Assembly (NCBI GenBank): GCA_904502105.1
Contig: CAJGDF010000079.1
Span: 1 to 7,805, forward strand
Length of the DNA: 7,805 nucleotides
Source: an uncultured Clostridia bacterium
GTDB taxonomy: Bacteria > Bacillota > Clostridia > Oscillospirales > UBA644
Reading direction: 5' to 3'
Positions within the stretch are counted from its first letter, which is position 1. Each line of letters opens with the position of its first letter. A model generated the notes under the pieces. That model was given only the letters and a program-made list of their open reading frames with translations, was not told the DNA's origin and did not search any database. Position numbers and translations under genes: made by a program. Shown here piece by piece: positions 1 through 6,011 of this stretch.

Positions 1-218
1 CCGAGCTTTACGTAGTTGTTTATTATAGAAGGGGTTATTGTCTTGTTTTCTTCATCATAAAATACACCGAGATATTTTTCCATAAGAGCTATTACCTGAT
101 CCATATAAAGCTCTATTTCGGGAAGCTCGTTCCAACGCGGTATTCGGTACGACAGCATTTGCTCGCACCATTTCATCAAAAGAGAATTTAACTCTTGTTT
201 TTTTATATTATTTTCCAT
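1..218 (-). CDS. DUF1836 domain protein, N-terminal part (runs off the window)
   Basis: Reading the reverse strand from an ATG at 218-216 gives an open frame of 72 codons that leaves the window at base 1, so only the N-terminus is visible. It begins MENNIKKQELNSLL and holds the stretches IPRWNELPEIELYMDQV (about residues 26-42) and ITPSIINNYVKLG (about 60-72). I recognise these as the start of DUF1836, a family of Firmicutes proteins of unknown function; the IPRW-ELP and ITPS-INNYVK patterns are its hallmark. An in-frame TAA lies two codons upstream (224-222), so no earlier start is possible. The ribosome binding site is poor: an AAAGG at 240-236 sits 17 nt away. No signal peptide or membrane segment is seen. 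The gene is transcribed divergently from the SGNH hydrolase gene. The 'ITPS-INNYVK' segment resembles a helix of MerR-like DNA-binding folds, but a regulatory role is only a guess. Confidence 0.85.
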   Translation of the reverse strand, partial: MENNIKKQELNSLLMKWCEQMLSYRIPRWNELPEIELYMDQVIALMEKYLGVFYDEENKTITPSIINNYVKL

Positions 219-278
219 AATTTATATTGAAACAGCCTTTCTGCTTTTCGGTTTTATAACATCTGTTCTTGTTTATTA

Positions 279-309
279 TATTATATCACATTTTTTTGTA
301 AAATGGAAG
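279..309 (-). promoter_or_regulatory. Probable promoter of the DUF1836 gene
   Basis: On the minus strand a TATAAT hexamer at 285-280 is preceded by TG at 288-287 (TGATATAAT), an extended -10 box. The -35 region is weak: CTTCCA at 309-304, with an 18-nt spacer, matches TTGACA at only three positions. An extended -10 can make up for a weak -35. A second TATAAT overlaps at 280-275. The start site would fall near 270, giving a leader of about 50 nt. Confidence 0.5.
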
Positions 310-362
310 ATGTTTTCGGAATAATTTTTTGAAATTCTTCACAAACTTATTATGAATAAGGC

Positions 363-391
363 TTGACATATTGATAAACACGTGATATAAT
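363..391 (+). promoter_or_regulatory. Consensus sigma-A promoter of the SGNH hydrolase gene
   Basis: A perfect -35 hexamer TTGACA (363-368) and a perfect -10 hexamer TATAAT (386-391) are separated by exactly 17 nt, with a TG dinucleotide at 383-384 forming an extended -10. Transcription should begin near 398, leaving a leader of about 28 nt before the ATG at 426. All consensus features are met, so strong basal transcription is expected. A CACGTG palindrome (379-384) lies in the spacer but is too short to call an operator. Confidence 0.85.
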
Positions 392-425
392 AGTTTTAAG
401 AACCAGATGATGTGGAGATAAAATA

Positions 426-1130
426 ATGTATGATAGTTTAAACCTCGAAATCTTCGGGGATTCAATAATGAAAGGTGTTCTTCTTGACGATAACACCCAA
501 CGGTATGTCCTTTCTTCTTCGGCACCGAGCACGGAATTTGCAAAAGAGATGAATATAGATGTAAATAACAGATCTGTTTTTGGTTGTACTGTTGCAAAAG
601 GTTCCAAGCTTGTTAATTCCGCAATCGAAAAAGGCAAGGTAGGGGAAGGGTATGTTCTTATTGAATATGGCGGAAACGACTGTAATTTTTCCTGGAAGGA
701 CATCTCCGAAAATCCGGAGCTTCACCATGACCCCGTAACTCCGCTGAAGATTTTTGAGAAAACTTATCTTGATATTATCGAAGCGGTAAAAAATGTCGGA
801 GCAACCCCGATCATTATGTCTTTGCCTCCTATTGATGCTCAAAAATATCTTAACTGGATAACAAAAGACGGGCTTTCGGCGGCAAATATCCTCAAATGGC
901 TCGGAGATGTTCAAATGATATACCGTTTTCAGGAGCTTTATTCAAACGCTATTTCCAAAATCGCTTATAAAACAAATTCGTTATTTATAGATGTTCGATC
1001 ATATTTCCTTGACAAGCATAATTATGCGGATCTTCTTTGTACAGACGGCATTCATCCCAACAGTGAAGGTCAGAAGCTTATAACCAAGGCAATGACCGAT
1101 TTTTACAGGTCTCCTTCATACTCCCTATAA
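426..1130 (+). CDS. SGNH/GDSL-family hydrolase, cytoplasmic
   Basis: This 234-residue protein is a probable esterase or lipase-like hydrolase of the SGNH superfamily. The family blocks are in order: block I FGDSIMKG at residues 10-17 with nucleophile Ser13; the block II glycine in VFGCT, probably Gly53; block III GGND at 82-85, with Gly82 or Gly83 and Asn84 as oxyanion-hole residues; and block V DGIHPN at 207-212, supplying Asp207 and His210 of the triad. There is no signal peptide or transmembrane segment, so it should act in the cytoplasm on a soluble ester. The length is normal for a single-domain member. The start is supported by GGAG at 414-417, 8 nt before the ATG, and GDS falls close to the N-terminus as expected. 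It stands alone, with its own promoter and terminator. The substrate cannot be told from sequence: acyl-ester, acetylated sugar and lysophospholipid hydrolysis are all possible in this family. Confidence 0.9.
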   Translation: MYDSLNLEIFGDSIMKGVLLDDNTQRYVLSSSAPSTEFAKEMNIDVNNRSVFGCTVAKGSKLVNSAIEKGKVGEGYVLIEYGGNDCNFSWKDISENPELHHDPVTPLKIFEKTYLDIIEAVKNVGATPIIMSLPPIDAQKYLNWITKDGLSAANILKWLGDVQMIYRFQELYSNAISKIAYKTNSLFIDVRSYFLDKHNYADLLCTDGIHPNSEGQKLITKAMTDFYRSPSYSL

Positions 1131-1133
1131 AAC

Positions 1134-1167
1134 AAGAGCAAATACAGTATTTTCTGTATTTGCTCTT
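1134..1167. terminator. Bidirectional intrinsic terminator between converging genes
   Basis: A perfect 14-bp stem, AAGAGCAAATACAG at 1134-1147 pairing with CTGTATTTGCTCTT at 1154-1167, encloses a 6-nt loop (1148-1153). On the plus strand it is followed by a T-containing tail (TTTAGCTTTATAT). On the minus strand it is followed by TTGTTTTAT. It starts only 3 nt after the SGNH stop codon and lies 5 nt beyond the parC stop codon, so it can end both transcripts. Confidence 0.88.
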
Positions 1168-1172
1168 TAGCT

Positions 1173-3347
1173 TTATATCAATTTTATCTGTGCGGGGGAT
1201 TCGTCGCCTTCTTTGAAGAAAGCGCCCGCTGCGGGAATGTTCTTTGTTCTGTATCTGTTCGGATCCTCGAACATTCCGTCTGTGTACGGCACAACATCTG
1301 TAAGAACACTCTTTGATTTGAGAGTCATTACGTTTATGCCTGCAGTGTTTTTCGTAGTTTTTTCGCTTATTGCACCGCTGTCAACGATAAGGCAGCGTCC
1401 GTTTGAGGCTGTTAAAACAAAAAGCTTTTCTTCTGTTATTGCAAACATCGCAACAAGCGGAGACTGGTCTGAATAAGCATTTATGAGCTTTTTACGGTTA
1501 GTCTTTGTTTCGTAAGATGCCATATCGACCTTTGCGCACTTGCCGTTTTCAAAGAATGCAAGAATGTGACCCTTGTAGTCTGTTGTTGCCGTGATGAAAA
1601 TAGGTGTTTCTCCGTCGTCCATGCCGAGCTTCTGGGGCAGGAAGTCACCTAAAACAGAGGCTTTTGTATCGTCAAAATCGCATGCACGGGCTTTATAGAC
1701 CTGGAATTTATCCGTGAAAACAAGGAGGTGTGAAAGATTCATTGCTTCCATTGTGAAACGTATCTCGTCGCCCTCTTTGAGCTTGTGTTCGCCCGACATA
1801 CGAAGTGACTGTGCCGTTATCTTCTTGAAATAACCGTCACGGGTCATGAACACAGTTACGGGATAATCGTCTTCAACGATCTCTTCTTCCTCTTCAATTA
1901 TCTCATCCTCGTAAAGAAGCGCGGTCCTTCTCGGCTTTCCGTATTTTTTCATTATCGCGGTAAGCTGAGAGATAATGACTTTTTTGAGCTTGGAAGCGGA
2001 GTTCAACGTGCTCTCCATATCCTCAATAGCCTTTGTTAATTTTTCAATTTCGGCTGTTTTATTGAGAATATATTCACGGTTGAGGTTACGGAGCTTTATT
2101 TCCGCAACAAATTCTGCCTGTATTTCATCTATTCCGAAGCCTATCATAAGGTTGGGAACAACTTCGCTGTCTTCTTCCGTTTCACGGACGATTTTTATAG
2201 CCTTGTCGATGTCGAGAAGTATCTTCTGAAGACCGATAAGAAGATGAAGTCTGTCTCTTGTTTTCTTTATATCGTAGAAAAGGCCACGTTTTATGCATTC
2301 GGTTCTGAACGCGATCCACTCGGTAAGGATCTCCTTTACACCCATCGTTCTCGGTCTGCCGCCGATGAGGATGTTAAAGTTTGCAGAAAAAGAATCTTCG
2401 AGTGTCGTCAGCTTGTAAAGACGCTGCATGAGCTTATCCGGATCAACGCCGCGTTTTAACTCAATTGCAACTTTCATGCCGTTGATGTCCGTTTCATCTC
2501 GTACATTCGATATTTCTTTTACCTTGCCGCCTTTAACAAGCTCTACGATCTTGTCGATTATTGCTTCTATCGTTGTTGAAAACGGAATTTCCGTTACTTC
2601 AATACAGTTAGCTTTTTTATCGTAATTGTATTTCGCTCTGACCTTGAATGAACCTACGCCCGTTTCGTATATCTTTCGAAGCTGTGCCTGGTCATAGATC
2701 AAAAATCCGCCTGTTGTAAAATCGGGAGCGGTGAGGGTGAGCATTATATTATGATCGGGGTTTTTGATAAGCTCTATGGTAGTTTCACATATTTCGTTAA
2801 GGTTGAACGAACATATCGTGCTTGCCATACCTACCGCAATACCCTGATTGGGGTTGACAAGAATATTCGGGAACGTAGTCGGCAAAAGTGTCGGCTCTTT
2901 CATTGTGCCGTCATAGTTGTCAACAAAATCAACAACGTCTTTGTCTATGTCTGCAAATATTTCAGCGCATACCGGATCGAGCTTTGCTTCCGTATAACGC
3001 GGAGCCGCAAAAGCCGTGTCTCTCGAATAATGCTTACCAAAGTTACCTTTAGAGTCAACAAGAGGCAATATAAGAGCATCGTGGCCTCTCGTAAGACGGA
3101 CCATCGTTTCGTATATCGCCATATCACCGTGAGGGTTAAGACGCATAGTCTGACCGACGATGTTCGCACTTTTCGTCTTTGCACCCGTCAAAAGCCCCAT
3201 TTTATACATGGTATAAAGCAGCTTTCTGTGTGACGGTTTGAAACCGTCTATCTCCGGGATCGCACGCGAAACGATAACGCTCATCGTGTACGGCATATAG
3301 TTTTCTTCTATTGTTCGGGTTATGGGCTGTTCCGTCTGGTTTTGCAT
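1173..3347 (-). CDS. parC: Type II topoisomerase subunit A, ParC-like (topoisomerase IV subunit A)
   Basis: This 724-residue protein is the DNA-breaking and rejoining subunit of a type IIA topoisomerase, working as A2B2 with the ParE-like protein encoded two genes upstream. The winged-helix region contains PSHRKLLYTMYKMGL (38-52) and the quinolone-pocket segment NPHGDMAIYET (71-81). The catalytic tyrosine is Tyr118 in AAPRYTE, next to Arg117. The tower and coiled-coil gate run to about residue 470. A very acidic linker (480-494) leads to a C-terminal domain of about four beta-pinwheel repeats, e.g. VTVFMTRDGYFKKI (497-510) and HLLVFTDKFQVYKA (540-553). No GyrA box (Q-R/K-R-G-G-K-G) is visible and the protein is shorter than typical GyrA, which favours topo IV over gyrase. 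Met76 stands where GyrA of E. coli has Ser83. The ATG at 3347 has AGGAG at 3357-3353, overlapping the preceding stop codon. It is the last gene of the operon. Assignment as parC rather than a second gyrA is by family type, not by a test of activity. Confidence 0.9.
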   Translation of the reverse strand: MQNQTEQPITRTIEENYMPYTMSVIVSRAIPEIDGFKPSHRKLLYTMYKMGLLTGAKTKSANIVGQTMRLNPHGDMAIYETMVRLTRGHDALILPLVDSKGNFGKHYSRDTAFAAPRYTEAKLDPVCAEIFADIDKDVVDFVDNYDGTMKEPTLLPTTFPNILVNPNQGIAVGMASTICSFNLNEICETTIELIKNPDHNIMLTLTAPDFTTGGFLIYDQAQLRKIYETGVGSFKVRAKYNYDKKANCIEVTEIPFSTTIEAIIDKIVELVKGGKVKEISNVRDETDINGMKVAIELKRGVDPDKLMQRLYKLTTLEDSFSANFNILIGGRPRTMGVKEILTEWIAFRTECIKRGLFYDIKKTRDRLHLLIGLQKILLDIDKAIKIVRETEEDSEVVPNLMIGFGIDEIQAEFVAEIKLRNLNREYILNKTAEIEKLTKAIEDMESTLNSASKLKKVIISQLTAIMKKYGKPRRTALLYEDEIIEEEEEIVEDDYPVTVFMTRDGYFKKITAQSLRMSGEHKLKEGDEIRFTMEAMNLSHLLVFTDKFQVYKARACDFDDTKASVLGDFLPQKLGMDDGETPIFITATTDYKGHILAFFENGKCAKVDMASYETKTNRKKLINAYSDQSPLVAMFAITEEKLFVLTASNGRCLIVDSGAISEKTTKNTAGINVMTLKSKSVLTDVVPYTDGMFEDPNRYRTKNIPAAGAFFKEGDESPAQIKLI

Positions 3348-3352
3348 GATTA

Positions 3353-3358
3353 CTCCTA
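3353..3358 (-). promoter_or_regulatory. Ribosome binding site of parC overlapping the HAD stop codon
   Basis: The sequence TAGGAG (3358-3353) contains both the TAG stop codon of the HAD phosphatase gene (3358-3356) and the AGGAG ribosome binding site for parC, 5 nt before its ATG. A ribosome ending the HAD gene covers the parC start region, which suggests translational coupling. Confidence 0.8.
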
Positions 3359-4006
3359 TTTGTTCTTTATAAGGTCATAAACATCTGCCGCAGTCTTTGC
3401 GATCATCTTCGCGCCTGCGTTCGCAAGCTCTTCTTGGCCGCCGTAGCCGTAAAGAACACCGATGCTGTCGATTCCGTTTTCTGTTGAACCGAACATATCA
3501 TGCTCTCTGTCGCCTACCATTGCCGCAAGAGACTTATCTTCAATGTTTAACATATTTATTGCGTTTGCAATTATATCTGCCTTGGTTTCGCTTGTCTTTG
3601 TCGGATCACTGCCTGCAACAACAGTGAAATATTTCGCAAGATCAAAATGCGCGAGAATTCTCTTTGCCGCTTCTGTGGGCTTGAGAGTTGCAACGGCAAG
3701 AGTGTATCCGTCATTGTAAAGCTTTTCGAGAAGCTCGGGAATGCCGTTGTAAATATAATTTTCAAAAATGCCTTTTTCGTTGAAATATTCTCTGTAAAGA
3801 CTTACGGCATATTTAGCCTTCTCTTCGTCAAATCCGAAATATTTAGCGTATGCCTTTGCGAGAGGCGCACCGATAAACTGGGTGAGGATGCTTTCGTCGT
3901 ATTCTGCAATATCAAGCTTGTTCAAAGAATATTTTATTGATTTGATTATACCGTCTGCAGGGTCGGTAAGTGTTCCGTCAAGGTCAAAAAGTATATATTT
4001 TTTCAT
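3356..4006 (-). CDS. HAD-superfamily phosphatase, phosphoglycolate phosphatase-like
   Basis: This 216-residue protein is a haloacid dehalogenase-type phosphohydrolase with an alpha-helical C1 cap. Motif I is FDLDGTLTD (7-15), with nucleophile Asp8 and acid/base Asp10. The cap spans about residues 16-85. Motif II is Thr107 in VATLKP, resembling the ATSKP of phosphoglycolate phosphatase-like members. Motif III is probably Lys142 in SETKAD. Motif IV is GDREHD (165-170), with Asp166 and Asp170 as Mg ligands. It is soluble and complete. The ATG at 4006 has AAGGAA (4020-4015) 8 nt upstream. Phosphoglycolate is a plausible substrate (a product of 3'-phosphoglycolate DNA-end repair), but these enzymes are promiscuous and nucleotides or sugar phosphates are equally possible. 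It sits between the two topoisomerase subunit genes, 17 nt after parE and 8 nt before parC. Co-expression is clear; a functional link with the topoisomerase is not shown. Confidence 0.92.
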   Translation of the reverse strand: MKKYILFDLDGTLTDPADGIIKSIKYSLNKLDIAEYDESILTQFIGAPLAKAYAKYFGFDEEKAKYAVSLYREYFNEKGIFENYIYNGIPELLEKLYNDGYTLAVATLKPTEAAKRILAHFDLAKYFTVVAGSDPTKTSETKADIIANAINMLNIEDKSLAAMVGDREHDMFGSTENGIDSIGVLYGYGGQEELANAGAKMIAKTAADVYDLIKNK

Positions 4007-4023
4007 TTTAATCGTTCCTTATT

Positions 4024-6009
4024 TTAAGAAATATCCGCAAGTTCGAGGTATCTCGGTCCGTGTTCCGCAATAAATTCTTTTCTTGCATCAAGGTCGTTGC
4101 CGAGAAGGGTGTTGAACATTATTTCTGTCGGTTCTTCGTCTTCAGGCATAACCTTTATGAGCTTACGTGTCGCGGGATCCATTGTTGTAAGCTTCATCAT
4201 CTCGGGGTCGTTTTCACCGAGACCTTTTGATCTCTGAACGGATACCTTGCCCGTGAGCTTTGATACTATCTCATTTTTCTCTCTGTCTGTGTAAGCAAAC
4301 ATTGTTTTGTCTTTGCAGGTTATCTCGTAAAGCGGAGATTCTGCAATGTAAACCTTACCGTCGGCAATAAGAGAGGGGGTGAGTCGGTAAAGCATTGCAA
4401 GAATGAGCGTTCTGATCTGATAACCGTCTTCATCGGCATCGGTACAGATTATTATTTTATGAAAACGTAAGTTTTCGGGGTTGAATTCCGCAAGCTTTTT
4501 ACCGTGAGCCGAAATCTCTATGCCGCAGCCGAGAACCTTTATAAGGTCGGTTATGATCTCGCTTTTGAGAATTTTGGAGTAATCTGCCTTTAAGCAGTTG
4601 AGTATCTTTCCTCGAACAGGCATTATTGCCTGGAATTCAGCCGTTCTTGCGAGTTTAACAGAACCCAACGCAGAGTCACCCTCAACGATATACAGCTCGC
4701 GTTCCGCGGAATTCTTCGAACGGCAGTCAACGAATTTTTCAACTCTGTTCGATATATCCATGTCGCTTGTGAGCTTCTTTTTGATGTTGAGTCTTGTTTT
4801 TTCGGCATTTTCACGGCTTCTCTTGTTGATAAGGACCTGTTCCGCGATCTTGTCTGCTTCCTGCTTGTTTTCTATAAAATAAACTTCAAGGGAATGTTTT
4901 AAAAATTCGGTCATACATTCCTGAATGAACTTGTTGTTTATCGCTTTTTTCGTCTGGTTTTCGTAGGATGTTATGGTGGACTGTGAGTTTGAGATCAGTG
5001 CAAGACAGTCCGAAACATCAAGAAATGTTATCTTGCTCTCGTTTTTGAGATATTTGTTGTTCTGTTTTAAATGAGCGTCTATTGCGTAAACGAATGCGCT
5101 CTTTACCGCTTTGTCCGGAGAACCGCCGTATTCAAGAAAACTTGAGTTGTGGTAATATTCGATCATCTGCTTTGTGTTCGAAAAGCAGAAAACAACATTC
5201 AGCTTAACTTTATATTCGGGCTTATCTTCTCTGTCTTTACCTCTGCGCTCTGCAGAAATAGACTGAATAGAAGTCATTGCATCAACACCGATGCATTCTT
5301 CAAGATAGCCCTCGATACCTTTTTCGTAAAGGTACGTTTCTTCTTCAAATTCGCCGTCTTCTCTCTGCCAACGGAAAAGAATTGTGAGCCCCGCGTTGCA
5401 GACAGCCTGTTTTTTTATAGTTTCGGAAAAATATTCACGCGGAATGTTTATATCGGTAAAAACATCTTTATCGGGACGCCATTTGATTCTTGAACCCGAT
5501 TCGTGATTGCTTTCCGCTTTGCCGAGCTGCTCTTCTTTGTTGCGTTTTACAGGCTTTCCGCGTTTGAACGCAAGATTGTAAGAGTACGTTCCGTTGAAGA
5601 TTTCAGCTTCCATATATTCGGACGCATACTGTGTAGCGCAAAGACCGAGACCGTTAAGACCGAGAGAATATTCGTAGCTTCCCGCATCCGCATTGTCGTA
5701 TTTACCGCCTGCATACATCTCGCAGAAAAGCAGTTCCCAGTTATATGCCTTTTCTTTTTCGTTCCAGTCAACGGGAACACCTCGGCCAAAGTCCTGAATT
5801 TCAATGCTTTTGTCGTTGTGGTAAGTTACAATGATCTTTTCGCCGTGACCTTCTTTGAATTCGTCGATGGAGTTTGAAAGAATTTCAAAGAACGCATGCT
5901 CGCATCCTTCAAGTCCGTCAGAACCGAAGATTACCGACGGGCGCAGACGTACTCGGTCTGCACCTTTGAGGGATTTTATACTGTTGTCGTCATATGTTTT
6001 TTTTGCCAA
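4024..6009 (-). CDS. parE: Type II topoisomerase subunit B, ParE-like (topoisomerase IV subunit B)
   Basis: This 661-residue protein is the ATPase and TOPRIM subunit of the type IIA topoisomerase formed with the ParC-like protein. The GHKL ATPase domain has Glu42 (general base) and Asn46 (Mg) in FEILSNSIDE (41-50), Asp73 in IQDFGRGVP (71-79), the ATP-lid glycines AGGKYDN (100-106) and GLNGLG (117-122). The transducer domain carries the gamma-phosphate sensor QTK (352-354). The TOPRIM domain has EGDSA (443-447, Glu443) and the Mg cluster TDADEDG (523-529; Asp524, 526, 528), followed by QRSKGLGE (592-599) near the C-terminus. The length is close to ParE and Gram-positive GyrB; the large insert of enterobacterial GyrB is absent. 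The start is TTG at 6009-6007: an in-frame TAA lies at 6018-6016, a good GGAGGA lies 9 nt upstream, and the next Met is residue 98, inside the ATPase domain. Several signature motifs deviate from the norm (NGLG for HGVG, SALG for SAGG). Confidence 0.92.
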   Translation of the reverse strand: MAKKTYDDNSIKSLKGADRVRLRPSVIFGSDGLEGCEHAFFEILSNSIDEFKEGHGEKIIVTYHNDKSIEIQDFGRGVPVDWNEKEKAYNWELLFCEMYAGGKYDNADAGSYEYSLGLNGLGLCATQYASEYMEAEIFNGTYSYNLAFKRGKPVKRNKEEQLGKAESNHESGSRIKWRPDKDVFTDINIPREYFSETIKKQAVCNAGLTILFRWQREDGEFEEETYLYEKGIEGYLEECIGVDAMTSIQSISAERRGKDREDKPEYKVKLNVVFCFSNTKQMIEYYHNSSFLEYGGSPDKAVKSAFVYAIDAHLKQNNKYLKNESKITFLDVSDCLALISNSQSTITSYENQTKKAINNKFIQECMTEFLKHSLEVYFIENKQEADKIAEQVLINKRSRENAEKTRLNIKKKLTSDMDISNRVEKFVDCRSKNSAERELYIVEGDSALGSVKLARTAEFQAIMPVRGKILNCLKADYSKILKSEIITDLIKVLGCGIEISAHGKKLAEFNPENLRFHKIIICTDADEDGYQIRTLILAMLYRLTPSLIADGKVYIAESPLYEITCKDKTMFAYTDREKNEIVSKLTGKVSVQRSKGLGENDPEMMKLTTMDPATRKLIKVMPEDEEPTEIMFNTLLGNDLDARKEFIAEHGPRYLELADIS

Positions 6010-6011
6010 GG

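Larger units (their letters stand above)
219..425. other. Divergent intergenic region between the DUF1836 and SGNH genes
   Basis: This 207-base AT-rich stretch has no credible gene. It carries one promoter-like sequence for each flanking gene, pointing outward. Both contain the same 11-mer GTGATATAATA, at 382-392 on the plus strand and at 289-279 on the minus strand. This is most simply explained as two extended -10 elements. I found no riboswitch-like structure or long inverted repeat here. Confidence 0.75.

Noticed and set aside
379..384. CACGTG palindrome in the promoter spacer as an operator
   Set aside because: Only 6 bp with no symmetric flanks; expected by chance at this scale.
286..703. 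Two minus-strand open frames over the SGNH promoter and gene start
   Set aside because: They cross the consensus promoter and the real gene, give low-complexity products and have no known domain.
462..914. A 150-codon open frame on the minus strand inside the SGNH gene
   Set aside because: It is antisense to a gene with all SGNH blocks intact, and the product has no family resemblance.
2751..3233. A 160-codon open frame on the plus strand inside parC
   Set aside because: It lies wholly antisense to a well-conserved coding region, shows no recognisable domain, and is best explained as a shadow of parC codon use.
1173..6009. The topoisomerase pair as ordinary gyrase (gyrA/gyrB)
   Set aside because: The A subunit is short and has no visible GyrA box, and both subunits carry the divergent motifs I associate with the clostridial topo IV-like lineage; gyrase genes are expected elsewhere in the genome.
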